The notes under the pieces were generated by a model. That model made no database searches, was not told the origin of the DNA, and saw only the letters and a list, made by a program, of their open reading frames with translations. Below, piece by piece: positions 35,566 to 43,820 of a stretch of DNA of 64,000 bases; the first letter of the stretch is position 1; every line of letters begins with the position of its first letter. Source of the stretch: Bacteroidales bacterium (GTDB taxonomy: Bacteria; Bacteroidota; Bacteroidia; Bacteroidales; Bacteroidaceae); assembly GCA_015060865.1 (NCBI GenBank), contig SUXS01000006.1:93782-157781 (forward strand). Direction: 5' to 3'. The translations under genes and the position numbers were made by a program.

Positions 35566-35743
35566 ACTTTTTCCCTAGCATAGATTTAATATCCTCATCT
35601 ACCTTATAAAGTTTGTCCTTACAGAAACGAATGAGTTCCTGTGCTTCTTTAAGGCGATCAGTCAACTGGTCGATATCCAGTTCATTGTTTTCTATCTGCG
35701 AGATAGTAGTCTCAAGTTTCTGAATAGCTTCTTCGTAGTTCAC
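35564..35743 (-). CDS. xseB: Exodeoxyribonuclease VII small subunit
   Basis: This short gene encodes 59 residues beginning with GTG (MNYEEAIQKLE) and ending MLGKK. The pattern is typical of XseB: a helical hairpin with ISQIENNELDIDQL, the conserved heart of the family, and LKEAQELIRFCKDKL. XseB joins XseA in the nuclease that degrades single-stranded DNA. Its GTG overlaps the TGA stop of xseA (GTGA), a coupling arrangement that supports both start and identity. It is easy to miss because of its length. Confidence 0.9.
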   Translation of the reverse strand: MNYEEAIQKLETTISQIENNELDIDQLTDRLKEAQELIRFCKDKLYKVDEDIKSMLGKK

Positions 35744-37014
35744 AATTTTCGTTTTTTTATCGAGAATAAAATATTTCCAGAAGGATTAAGCACAGAACTC
35801 CGTACTTCGCCATCTACAAATTCAGTTGTAATCACCGCATCATCAGAAAGCGATGCAGCATGACGCACAACCCGTCCATCACAACGAGTAATGGTATAAC
35901 CACGTTTAAGCGCTAACTGAGGAGAAGCGCTCTCTAGAATTTTCTCCATCAGCTGTAATCGATGAGTATGCTTTGCCAAAACATTATCAATAGAGATATA
36001 CAAATCCCTTTCAAATTGTTCTATGCGATGCAACTGCCGAGTATGTATAAGAGCAAATAGTGCAGGCAGATGCTGTGCTAACTGTTCGATTCGCTTCTCT
36101 TCACGATGCATACGTTCAGTAAGACAAACCGTTAGAGAGGTTATCAGGGTATCAAGTTTCTGTGCTATATCAGCAAGAGCATTCACGAGATATTCAGCAG
36201 CAGCCGTAGGTGTCTTCACCCGTGTATGAGCCACCATATCAAGTACAGTATCATCACGTTCGTGCCCTATACCCGTGATGATAGGTAAAGGGAACTGGGC
36301 ACAATTGGCTGCTAAGGGATAGGTATCAAAACCGGACAGATCACTTGTTGCGCCACCCCCACGGATAATAACTACTACATCCCAAAAATCTTGTTCTTCA
36401 ACGATATGATCAAGCGCAGAGATAATGGTTTCCTCAACCCTATCGCCCTGCATCACGGCAGGGAACAACTTGGGATAAAAAACGAATCCATAGGGATTGG
36501 AGATCAATTGGTCACAGAAGTCACCATACCCAGCAGCACCTGCTGCAGAGATTACTGCTATACGTTGAGGGAAAATAGGCATCGGAAGTTCTTTGTTAAG
36601 CGTAAGCACGCCTTCCTCCTCTAACTGCATCAGTATTTCGCGACGGCGACGTGCCATGTCCCCTAATGTATACGTCGGATCTATGTCGTGAACAGTAAGA
36701 GAGAGGCCATACAACTCATGATAATCCACAGTCACCTGCAATAAGACTTTGATGCCAGCGGCAAAGCACTGCCCCGTAGCATTTTCGAAATAAGGTTTCA
36801 ACATCTTGTAGATATTAGCCCAAATAGTGGCGCGTGCCTTGGCCAGCAATGCATTACCTCGCTCAGCCTTCTGCACTAATTCAATATAGCAATGCCCGTT
36901 ATAGGCCTCGCGTACTTCGCTTAATTCCGCTTGCACCCAATAAGCCGCAGGCATACCTTCGCTCAAAGTGCGACGGATAAGATTACCTAATTCGTATAGT
37001 GAAAGTGACTCCAT
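35740..37014 (-). CDS. xseA: Exodeoxyribonuclease VII large subunit
   Basis: This 424-residue protein starts with an OB-fold DNA-binding domain (VQAELSEVREAYNGHCYIELVQK) and continues with the catalytic XseA domain, including RIAVISAAGAAGYGDF, VVIIRGGGATSDLSGFD, ITGIGHERDDTVLD and ADYVAH-like VAHTRVKTPTAAAEYL. A coiled-coil region follows, then KRGYTITR near the C-terminus. Exonuclease VII trims single-stranded DNA in both directions during repair. It is transcribed with xseB. A weak minus-strand TAACTTTG box lies at 37139-37146. Confidence 0.95.
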   Translation of the reverse strand: MESLSLYELGNLIRRTLSEGMPAAYWVQAELSEVREAYNGHCYIELVQKAERGNALLAKARATIWANIYKMLKPYFENATGQCFAAGIKVLLQVTVDYHELYGLSLTVHDIDPTYTLGDMARRRREILMQLEEEGVLTLNKELPMPIFPQRIAVISAAGAAGYGDFCDQLISNPYGFVFYPKLFPAVMQGDRVEETIISALDHIVEEQDFWDVVVIIRGGGATSDLSGFDTYPLAANCAQFPLPIITGIGHERDDTVLDMVAHTRVKTPTAAAEYLVNALADIAQKLDTLITSLTVCLTERMHREEKRIEQLAQHLPALFALIHTRQLHRIEQFERDLYISIDNVLAKHTHRLQLMEKILESASPQLALKRGYTITRCDGRVVRHAASLSDDAVITTEFVDGEVRSSVLNPSGNILFSIKKRKL

Positions 37015-37138
37015 ATACAGACTCCACCTATATTACCCATGCATATATACCCTTCATACAATCTCAGAATGCTCTCTTTGCCAAAGCAAAAAGGAAGAAA
37101 GAATCCATTAATGTTTATACGCCTACCGCATATAAGTA

Positions 37139-37146
37139 CAAAGTTA
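37139..37146 (-). promoter_or_regulatory. Possible -7 element of xseA-xseB
   Basis: Minus-strand TAACTTTG lies about 125 bases upstream of xseA. No TTTG is found at the usual spacing. Confidence 0.35.
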
Positions 37147-37267
37147 ATAAAAAAATATTATCTCTGCTATAAACAACGAAGATAGATACCACTCTCCAAA
37201 ACAAATAATTTTGTCGCCATTTATTCGTAGCTTTTCGAGAACATCCAAACAGACCTATACGATTATC

Positions 37268-37444
37268 ATGAGAAAAACAAACTTGACAATGCCTTCACGA
37301 GGAGTACAGTATATACGTAGGTACAAAAGAGAACACGACATAAAAGCCATGCGAGCCTCTAGACCCAATCATAGGAAAGCAAAATACGGACTATTGAGGG
37401 AGATGAGCGAGGCTTCATATTCTACTTACCTCGACCCCAGATAG
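37268..37444 (+). CDS. Possible small basic protein
   Basis: A frame of 58 codons from ATG 37268 encodes a very basic peptide (RGVQYIRRYKREHDIKAMRAS) with a less charged tail. Upstream, TTTATTCGTAGCTTTT at 37220-37235 resembles the pta promoter and would give a leader of about 28 bases. It overlaps the 3' end of the convergent EamA gene by 19 bases. I know no homologue, and it could be chance. Confidence 0.3.
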   Translation: MRKTNLTMPSRGVQYIRRYKREHDIKAMRASRPNHRKAKYGLLREMSEASYSTYLDPR

Positions 37445-38322
37445 AGGAAGAGCATACCGAGGAGCACTAGCAGGAGGTCGAGAGCCTTGCTGCGCAGGTT
37501 CTTCTCACGGAAGAGGAGTGCACCGCATAGGAACGACACCACTACACTGCCACGACGCACCATAGAGACCACCGAGATGAGTGAGTCTTGTTGCGACAGG
37601 GCGGTGAAGTAGGCAAAATCGGCCACGGTAAGGAACACCGAGATGAGCGGTATAGCCCACGACCAGCGGAAGGGCGTACTCTGCTTGCGATGTGGATACC
37701 ACAGCACCAGCAACACCACGCCCATGATAAAGAACTGGTATATGGTGAACCACGACTGCACCACCATGCTATCGAAGCGCTGCATGAGGAACTTATCGTA
37801 CAGGGCACTCACGGCACCAAGCACCGATGAGAGCACCACGAAATATATCCAGCGATTATGGCGGAAGTCAATACCCTCCCTTTTGCCGCTACGGCTCAGC
37901 AGCAAGAATGACACCATAGCGAGCAGCACGCCTACCCACTGATAACCATTGAGCCGCTCGCCGAAGATGAGCAGCGCACCCAGAAGCACCATCACAGGAC
38001 GTGTGGCATTGATAGGCCCCACTATGGTTATGGGCAGATGCTTCATGCCGAAGTAGCCGAAGAGCCATGAGCCCAACACGATGAACGACTTGACAATGAT
38101 ATACCTATGCACATCCCAGCCACACACGGGCACATGCACGATGGTATCGTCGAGCACTCCCGTAGTAGCCGAGAGCAGGATAAACGGCAGGAAGATGAGC
38201 GACGAGAACAGGGTGTTGAGGAAAAGCACAGGGATGACGGCATTGTCCTTCAAGGCCTGTTTCTTACTCACATCATAGAGGCCGAGCAACGCGGCCGAAA
38301 GAAATGCTAATGCTAACCACAT
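37426..38322 (-). CDS. EamA/DMT-family transporter
   Basis: This 298-residue protein has about ten predicted membrane helices in two EamA halves (residues about 1-140 and 155-298). KHLPITIVGPINATRPVMVLLGALLIFGERL is a typical half-repeat end. DMT transporters move metabolites such as amino acids or nucleotide sugars in or out; the substrate here is unknown. The start ATG is directly followed upstream by 8-bp repeat units separating it from truA. Confidence 0.88.
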   Translation of the reverse strand: MWLALAFLSAALLGLYDVSKKQALKDNAVIPVLFLNTLFSSLIFLPFILLSATTGVLDDTIVHVPVCGWDVHRYIIVKSFIVLGSWLFGYFGMKHLPITIVGPINATRPVMVLLGALLIFGERLNGYQWVGVLLAMVSFLLLSRSGKREGIDFRHNRWIYFVVLSSVLGAVSALYDKFLMQRFDSMVVQSWFTIYQFFIMGVVLLVLWYPHRKQSTPFRWSWAIPLISVFLTVADFAYFTALSQQDSLISVVSMVRRGSVVVSFLCGALLFREKNLRSKALDLLLVLLGMLFLYLGSR

Positions 38323-38323
38323 T

Positions 38324-38389
38324 TTGAGTTTTGAGTTTTTGAGTTTGTGAGTTTCGTTCCTCGTTAATCGTTAATCGTTCAACGTCCAA
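38324..38389. repeat. Repeat arrays at the EamA/truA junction
   Basis: Units of GAGTTTTT type (38324-38354) are followed by CGTTAAT/CGTTCAA heptamers (38362-38389). The stop codon and last four codons of truA lie inside the heptamer array. Confidence 0.8.
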
Positions 38390-39120
38390 CCATCATAAGT
38401 AACATCGACCAGGAACAGCGCGTGGGCAGGCACGGAAGTGCTGGCACTGCAGCGGTCTTTCTTCTCTATCACCTGGCAAAATTCCTCTATAGTCATCTTA
38501 CCACGACCCACCTCGAGCAGAGTGCCCACTATGGCACGCACCATATTGCGGAGGAAGCGGTCGGCCTGGATTACAAAGCGCCACTCGTGCTCGTTCACCT
38601 GCTCCCATCGGGCCTGCATGATGCGGCAGTTGTTGGTGGCCACATCGGTATGGAGCTTGCTGAAGCTGGTGAAGTCCATATAATCGAAGAGGCGGCGAGC
38701 AGCCTCGTTCATCCGCTCAAAGTCGGGGGCATGGAAGAGGCGCATGGCACGATGACGGCTGAAGGGGTCCTTGGCCGTAGACACATAGTAGTGGTAGGTG
38801 CGCGAGGTGGCGCTGAAGCGGGCATGCGCATCCGCACATACGGGTTGCACACGCTGCACGGCAATGTCGGGTGGGAGTATGCGGTTGAGCTTGTCGGCAA
38901 GGCGCTGGCAGTCGACCTCCTGCTCGGTGTCGAAGTGGGCAACCATCTTCAGGGCATGCACGCCGGCATCGGTGCGGCCGGCACCCGTGACAGGGGTTTC
39001 CTCGCGCAGGAGCGTGGTGAGCGCCTCGGTCAAGGCCTGCTGCACGGAGATGCCGTTGGGCTGTATCTGCCAACCATGATAGCTGGTGCCGTCGTAGGAT
39101 AGGGTGATGAAGTAACGCAT
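38371..39120 (-). CDS. truA: tRNA pseudouridine(38-40) synthase
   Basis: This 249-residue enzyme isomerises uridines 38-40 in the tRNA anticodon arm. The catalytic aspartate is in [12 protein letters not shown] (D51). Other family segments are [15 protein letters not shown] at the start, [13 protein letters not shown] [11 protein letters not shown], and [20 protein letters not shown]. Its last residues (WTLND) and stop codon are encoded by heptamer repeat units, suggesting that the original C-terminus was replaced or trimmed. Confidence 0.95.
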   Translation of the reverse strand: MRYFITLSYDGTSYHGWQIQPNGISVQQALTEALTTLLREETPVTGAGRTDAGVHALKMVAHFDTEQEVDCQRLADKLNRILPPDIAVQRVQPVCADAHARFSATSRTYHYYVSTAKDPFSRHRAMRLFHAPDFERMNEAARRLFDYMDFTSFSKLHTDVATNNCRIMQARWEQVNEHEWRFVIQADRFLRNMVRAIVGTLLEVGRGKMTIEEFCQVIEKKDRCSASTSVPAHALFLVDVTYDGWTLND

Positions 39121-39124
39121 AGAT

Positions 39125-39227
39125 AGTTAGGAATTAGGAGTGAGGAGTGAGGAGTGAGGAATTAGGAGTGAGGGTTACTTAATAGCTATCCCGGATAGCA
39201 ATAACTCCTAATTCCTAACTCCTAATT
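39125..39227. repeat. Inverted heptamer arrays at the truA/rsmE junction
   Basis: Seven units (AGTTAGG, AATTAGG, AGTGAGG types; 39125-39173) face a complementary array (39202-39227), with a small GCTATCC / GGATAGC hairpin between. The stop codon of rsmE (TAG) is part of the right array. Confidence 0.85.
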
Positions 39228-39920
39228 ATGAACTATATTCATGACGTGCACCGCTACCAAGGCTGCTGTCTCGGTGCGCAGGCGCGACTTGCCCAGGGTG
39301 ATAGGGCGGAAGCCGTGGTCAATAGCGGCCTGCACCTCCTCGGGGCTAAAGTCACCCTCGGGGCCGATGAGCACGAGGGCATCCTCGCCGGGCGTGAGGG
39401 ACTGCATGAGGGGTTCCTTGTCGCCCTCGTAGCAGTGGGCGATAAACTTCTGCCCAGTGAAGGGCTGGGCGATGAACTTCATGAACGAGGTCATGGGGTT
39501 GAGCTGCGGCAGCGTGGGCTTGAGCGACTGCTTCATGGCCGACACGAGAATCTTCTCCACGCGCTCGGTCTTCACCACCTTGCGCTCAGAGTAGCGGCAG
39601 TCGAGAAAGGTAATCTCGTCGACACCTATCTCGGTGGCCTTCTCGGCAAACCACTCGATGCGGTCCATATTCTTGGTAGGTGCCAGTGCCAGATGCAGAT
39701 GTCCCTGCCACAGGGGTTCAGGTGTAGTGGTTTCCACGATGCGCACATAGCAGCGCTTGCCACTTATCATATCAATCTCGGCACGGTAGAACGAGCCCTT
39801 GCCGTCGGTGAGCATCACCTCGGCACCTTCGGTGAGGCGCAGCACACGAAGAGCGTGAGCTGCCTCCTCCTGAGGGAGTTCAAGCGTAGTAGCAATGTCG
39901 GGAGTGTAGAACAAAAACAC
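39222..39920 (-). CDS. rsmE: 16S rRNA (uracil(1498)-N3)-methyltransferase
   Basis: This 232-residue SPOUT methyltransferase modifies U1498 of 16S rRNA using S-adenosylmethionine. An N-terminal PUA-like domain (HALRVLRLTEGAEVMLTDGKG) is followed by the knotted SPOUT domain, with DRIEWFAEKATEIGVDEITFLDCRYSERK, VLIGPEGDFSPEEV and TLGKSRLRTETAA as hallmark motifs. The C-terminal VHN and stop come from a heptamer array. It lies in a run of minus-strand genes with truA and a bifunctional nuclease. Confidence 0.95.
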   Translation of the reverse strand: MFLFYTPDIATTLELPQEEAAHALRVLRLTEGAEVMLTDGKGSFYRAEIDMISGKRCYVRIVETTTPEPLWQGHLHLALAPTKNMDRIEWFAEKATEIGVDEITFLDCRYSERKVVKTERVEKILVSAMKQSLKPTLPQLNPMTSFMKFIAQPFTGQKFIAHCYEGDKEPLMQSLTPGEDALVLIGPEGDFSPEEVQAAIDHGFRPITLGKSRLRTETAALVAVHVMNIVHN

Positions 39921-39933
39921 GTTTTTTAATTTT

Positions 39934-39961
39934 GAATTATCAATTGTGAATTGTCAATTAT
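39934..39961. repeat. Heptamer array at the rsmE/nuclease junction
   Basis: Four units (GAATTAT, CAATTGT, GAATTGT, CAATTAT) occupy the gap and supply the stop codon of the bifunctional nuclease gene. Confidence 0.8.
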
Positions 39962-40505
39962 TATCCTCCTCTCTCTCGCGTATCACATCGCGCAGATGGG
40001 CGGCAAGCTCGTAGTCTTCGCGCTCAATGGCTGTCTTGAGCACTCCACGCAGCACCTCGGTATTCATCACGGTGATAGGCATGGAGTAGGCACCGCCCCC
40101 TTCGTCGCGCATGCACTGGGCATTGAGCAGCTCCTCGTCGATATAGATGGGGCGGCCCTGATGCAGGGCGATGGCGATTGCATCGGAGGTGCGTGCATCC
40201 ACATTGACGGTTTGCCCATACTGCTCGCATACGAGGTAGGAGTAGAACACGCCACCCTTCACCTTATATATATATACCTCCTGGATGCGTATGGCGAAGG
40301 CGTCGGCCATGCCGGCAATGAGGTCGTGAAGCATAGGACGCTCGGTAGAGACATCGCGGAGGAACATGGCGATGGCCTGTGCCTCGAGCAAGCCCACCAG
40401 GATGGGCAGACTGCGATTGCCGTCACGCTCACGTAGCAGGGCGATGTAGAACTTGTCGTTCGCCGCCTTCTGCAACAGGTCCTGTACTTTGAGTTCGACT
40501 TTCAT
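39954..40505 (-). CDS. Bifunctional nuclease family protein (DUF151)
   Basis: This 183-residue protein carries the BFN domain: RSLPILVGLLEAQAIAMFL, RPMLHDLIAGMADAFAIRIQEVYI and ARTSDAIAIALHQGRPIYIDEELL are family motifs. A UvrB/UvrC-like C-terminal helix (LKTAIEREDYELAAHLRDVIRERE) follows, as in other Bacteroidales members. In plants and some bacteria BFN proteins have RNase/DNase activity; the cell role is uncertain. It lies 12 bases after the nucleoside transporter gene. Confidence 0.88.
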   Translation of the reverse strand: MKVELKVQDLLQKAANDKFYIALLRERDGNRSLPILVGLLEAQAIAMFLRDVSTERPMLHDLIAGMADAFAIRIQEVYIYKVKGGVFYSYLVCEQYGQTVNVDARTSDAIAIALHQGRPIYIDEELLNAQCMRDEGGGAYSMPITVMNTEVLRGVLKTAIEREDYELAAHLRDVIREREEDNN

Positions 40506-40517
40506 TTGGAATCTGCT

Positions 40518-41780
40518 TTATTTCTCCTTTACATGCTTATAACGGAAGATAAACGCAAATAGTATAGCTACCACGAGGGCATAGCCCGCAAAGATGTACC
40601 ATACGGTCTCCCATCCGGCCATCTGTGCCATCGGGGTGTCCTTAGAGTATACCACCGCATTGACTACCGCCTGAGCGCTCAGCGTACCCACTGTGGCACC
40701 GAAACCATTAGTCATCATGATGAAAAGGCCCTGGGCGCTGGAGCGGATGTTCATGTCGGTTTCCTTATCAACAAAGAGCGAACCCGAAATGTTGAAGAAG
40801 TCGAACGCCACGCCATACACAATCATCGAAAGTATAAACAGCCATACACCGTTACCGGGGTTGCCCACGGCAAAGAAGCCGAAGCGGAGCACCCAAGCAA
40901 ACATGGCGATGAGCATCACGTTCTTGATGCCGAAGCGCTTCAGGCAGAAGGGGATGAGCAGGATACACAGCGTCTCGGATATCTGTGAGAGCGATATCAG
41001 GATGTTGGCATGGGCCACGGCAAACGAATCGGCATATTCGGCGATGCCGGCAAAGCTCGAGATGAAGGGGTTGGCATAGCCATTGGTAATCTGCAACGAC
41101 ACACCCAGCAGCATGGAGAAGATGAAGAAAATGGCCATTTTCTTCTCCTTGAACAGGGCGAAGGCACGCAGGCCGAGGGCATCAATCATCGAGCCCGACT
41201 TCTTGCCCTTGTTCACGGCACAGGGAGGCAGGGTGAAGGCATAGGCACCGAGCACCACGCTCCACAGGGCGCTCACGAAGAACTGCTCATAGCCATGCTG
41301 GAAGCCCATGAGGTCGACAATCCACATCGACACGATGAAGCCGATGGTGCCAAACACACGGATGGGCGGGAAGGCCTTCACGGTGTCGAGTCCGACACGG
41401 TCGAGCGCCGAGTAGGATACCGAGTTGGACAAGCCCAAGGTGGGCATGAAGAACGCTACGCTGAGTGCGTAGAGGGGGAAGATCTGGCCGAACGTCACGC
41501 TATCGCCATGCGTCATGCCCATGTATCCGGCCAGTGCCATGAAGGTACCTGCCAGCAGGTGGCTGATACCGAGCATCTTCTGTGCCGGAACAAAGCGGTC
41601 GGCCACGATACCTATGAGTGCCGGCATGAAGAGCGACACGAAGCCCTGCACCGAGTAAAACCAACCGATATTCTCGGCCAGGCCCACCTTGGCAAGGTAA
41701 CCGCCCATCGAAGTGAGGTAGGCACCCCACACGGCGAACTCCAGGAAGTTCATCACAATCAATCTTACTTTCGTATTCAT
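40518..41780 (-). CDS. MFS nucleoside:H+ symporter (NupG/XapB-like)
   Basis: This 420-residue, twelve-helix protein belongs to the nucleoside:H+ symporter group of the major facilitator superfamily. The N-terminal signature MNFLEFAVWGAYLTSMGGYL, followed by GWFYSVQGFVSLFMPALIGIVADRF, is characteristic. It likely imports nucleosides across the inner membrane. A good promoter precedes it, and the nuclease gene follows it closely, so the two probably share a transcript. Confidence 0.9.
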   Translation of the reverse strand: MNTKVRLIVMNFLEFAVWGAYLTSMGGYLAKVGLAENIGWFYSVQGFVSLFMPALIGIVADRFVPAQKMLGISHLLAGTFMALAGYMGMTHGDSVTFGQIFPLYALSVAFFMPTLGLSNSVSYSALDRVGLDTVKAFPPIRVFGTIGFIVSMWIVDLMGFQHGYEQFFVSALWSVVLGAYAFTLPPCAVNKGKKSGSMIDALGLRAFALFKEKKMAIFFIFSMLLGVSLQITNGYANPFISSFAGIAEYADSFAVAHANILISLSQISETLCILLIPFCLKRFGIKNVMLIAMFAWVLRFGFFAVGNPGNGVWLFILSMIVYGVAFDFFNISGSLFVDKETDMNIRSSAQGLFIMMTNGFGATVGTLSAQAVVNAVVYSKDTPMAQMAGWETVWYIFAGYALVVAILFAFIFRYKHVKEK

Positions 41781-41840
41781 ATATTCATTTTTTAGGTTAT
41801 TGCTTACTTAATCCAACATCTTGGATGGATGTATAGTATG

Positions 41841-41871
41841 CAAATTTACGCTATTTTTCAGAAAACGCAAA
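41841..41871 (-). promoter_or_regulatory. Promoter of the nucleoside transporter gene
   Basis: Minus strand: TTTG (41868-41871), 19 bases, TAAATTTG (41841-41848). Leader of about 57 bases. Confidence 0.7.
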
Positions 41872-41975
41872 GAAGGATGAGTTGTTTTGCTCCAAACCTA
41901 AACATTCATCCAAGCTTGCGAACTTTTTATCTTATAAATAATATTAAATACACTCTCCATTCCAGAGTTTTTTCG

Positions 41976-41983
41976 TATCTTTA
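41976..41983 (+). promoter_or_regulatory. Possible -7 element of recJ-recQ
   Basis: TATCTTTA lies about 100 bases before the recJ ATG. No clear -33 box is seen. The rest of the 303-base gap shows only a 12-bp inverted repeat (41821-41832 with 41902-41913, one mismatch). Confidence 0.4.
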
Positions 41984-42083
41984 CAAGATAAAAAGCTCTA
42001 TAGGACATAAATACTTGTAAGTCATTGAAGTTAACATCCGAAAACAGCTTTACGAGACAGACAACAAAAAAACAACATATATA

Positions 42084-43808
42084 ATGAACACCAAATGGAT
42101 TTACCAACCACCCACCGACCAAGAGCGAAGAGACGCTGAAGCGTTATCGCGGGAGACAGGGATGAATCCTGTAACATGCCGTCTATTAGTAGAAAGGGGG
42201 ATACGTACACAGAATGAGGCCAAGCAGTTCTTCCGGCCCAGCCTGTCCGACCTACACGATCCCTTTCTCATGGACGACATGCATAAGGCAGTAAACCGCA
42301 TCAACCTGGCTTTGGGACGCAAGGAGCGCATCTTGGTATATGGAGACTACGATGTGGACGGAACCACTGCCGTTGCATTGGTCTACCGTTTCCTCCAGCA
42401 GTTCACTACCAACATAGACTATTATATCCCCAATCGTGAAGATGATGGATATGGAGTATCATTCAAGGGAGTTGACTATGCCAAAGAGACCAATGTAAAA
42501 CTCATCATCGTGCTTGATTGTGGAATCAAGGCCATAGACGAAATTGCCTATGCCAAAGAATTGGGCATTGATTTTATCATTTGCGACCACCACATGCAAG
42601 ATAACACGCTTCCCCCTGCCATAGCCATACTTAACCCCAAGCTTATAGGGTCCAACTATCCCTATCCCCATCTATCCGGTTGTGGAGTAGGTTTCAAACT
42701 GATGCAAGCCTTTGCACTAGACAACGGAATTGAATTCAACCAACTCGTACCCTATCTTGATCTCGTTGCGGTAAGTATTGCTTCAGATATTGTCCCTATC
42801 ATGGGTGAAAACCGCATCATGGCCTACCATGGCTTACGGCAGATTAACCACAACCCCAGCGTTGGTTTACGTGCAATCATTGATGTATGCGGTCTCAGCG
42901 AGAAAGAAATCAAGATTAACGACATCATCTTTAAAATTGGACCTAGAATCAACGCCTCAGGACGTATTCAAACAGGCAAGGAAGCAGTAGACCTACTCAC
43001 AGAAAAAGATTATGCCAAGGCTCATAAGTTAAGCGAACAGATAAACGAGTATAACGAAGCACGCAAGGACCTTGACAAAGCCATGACCGAAGAGGCCAAT
43101 CGCATCGTTGACAATCTCGAGGGGTTGGCCGACAAGCGTTCCATTGTACTATACAATGAAGATTGGCATCGAGGCGTAATTGGCATCGTGGCTTCGCGCC
43201 TGACAGAGCTGTTCTATCGTCCCTCTGTCGTGCTCACGAGAACCAATGATATGGCAACCGGTTCCGCACGTTCTGTTGCAGACTTCGATGTTTACAAAGC
43301 GATTGAAAGCTGTAGAGACTTGTTGGACAACTTTGGCGGACATCCATATGCAGCCGGTCTGACACTTAAGGTAGAATATATCGATGAGTTCACCCGACGT
43401 TTCGAGGAGTACGTCACTACGCATATCGACTCCACTCAGACTGATGCTCTCATCACCATTGACCAGGAATTGACATTCAAAGATGTGAACATGAAGCTCT
43501 ATAACGAGTTGAAACGTTTTGAACCCTTCGGCCCCGACAATCCCAAGCCCATATTCTGTACCCGCCATGTATATGACTACGGCACCAGTAAAGTGGTTGG
43601 ACGAAATCAGGAGCACATCAAGTTAGAGCTGGTAGACAATCATTCCAATCATGTGGTTAACGGTATTGCTTTCGGCCAGAGTTCGCAGGCACGATACATT
43701 AAATCCAAACAAGCCTTTGACATCTGTTACACGATAGAGGAGAACACCCATAGACGTGGAGAAATACAGCTACAGATTGAGAGCATAGCCCCTGACAACG
43801 AACACTAG
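42084..43808 (+). CDS. recJ: Single-stranded-DNA-specific exonuclease RecJ
   Basis: This 574-residue 5'-3' exonuclease of the DHH family acts in recombination and mismatch repair. Motif I is DYDVDG (residues 88-93) and the DHH motif is at residues 168-170. A second metal motif lies in GSARSVADFDVYKAIE, and DNFGGHPYAAGLTL is the conserved glycine-histidine motif of DHHA1. Length is usual for Bacteroidales. recQ follows after 12 bases, giving a natural pair: RecQ unwinds, RecJ resects. Confidence 0.96.
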   Translation: MNTKWIYQPPTDQERRDAEALSRETGMNPVTCRLLVERGIRTQNEAKQFFRPSLSDLHDPFLMDDMHKAVNRINLALGRKERILVYGDYDVDGTTAVALVYRFLQQFTTNIDYYIPNREDDGYGVSFKGVDYAKETNVKLIIVLDCGIKAIDEIAYAKELGIDFIICDHHMQDNTLPPAIAILNPKLIGSNYPYPHLSGCGVGFKLMQAFALDNGIEFNQLVPYLDLVAVSIASDIVPIMGENRIMAYHGLRQINHNPSVGLRAIIDVCGLSEKEIKINDIIFKIGPRINASGRIQTGKEAVDLLTEKDYAKAHKLSEQINEYNEARKDLDKAMTEEANRIVDNLEGLADKRSIVLYNEDWHRGVIGIVASRLTELFYRPSVVLTRTNDMATGSARSVADFDVYKAIESCRDLLDNFGGHPYAAGLTLKVEYIDEFTRRFEEYVTTHIDSTQTDALITIDQELTFKDVNMKLYNELKRFEPFGPDNPKPIFCTRHVYDYGTSKVVGRNQEHIKLELVDNHSNHVVNGIAFGQSSQARYIKSKQAFDICYTIEENTHRRGEIQLQIESIAPDNEH

Positions 43809-43820
43809 AACGATACATCG

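Noticed and set aside
40693..41795. Long plus-strand frames opposite the nucleoside transporter gene
   Set aside because: Shadows caused by biased codon use; the minus-strand protein has all family motifs.
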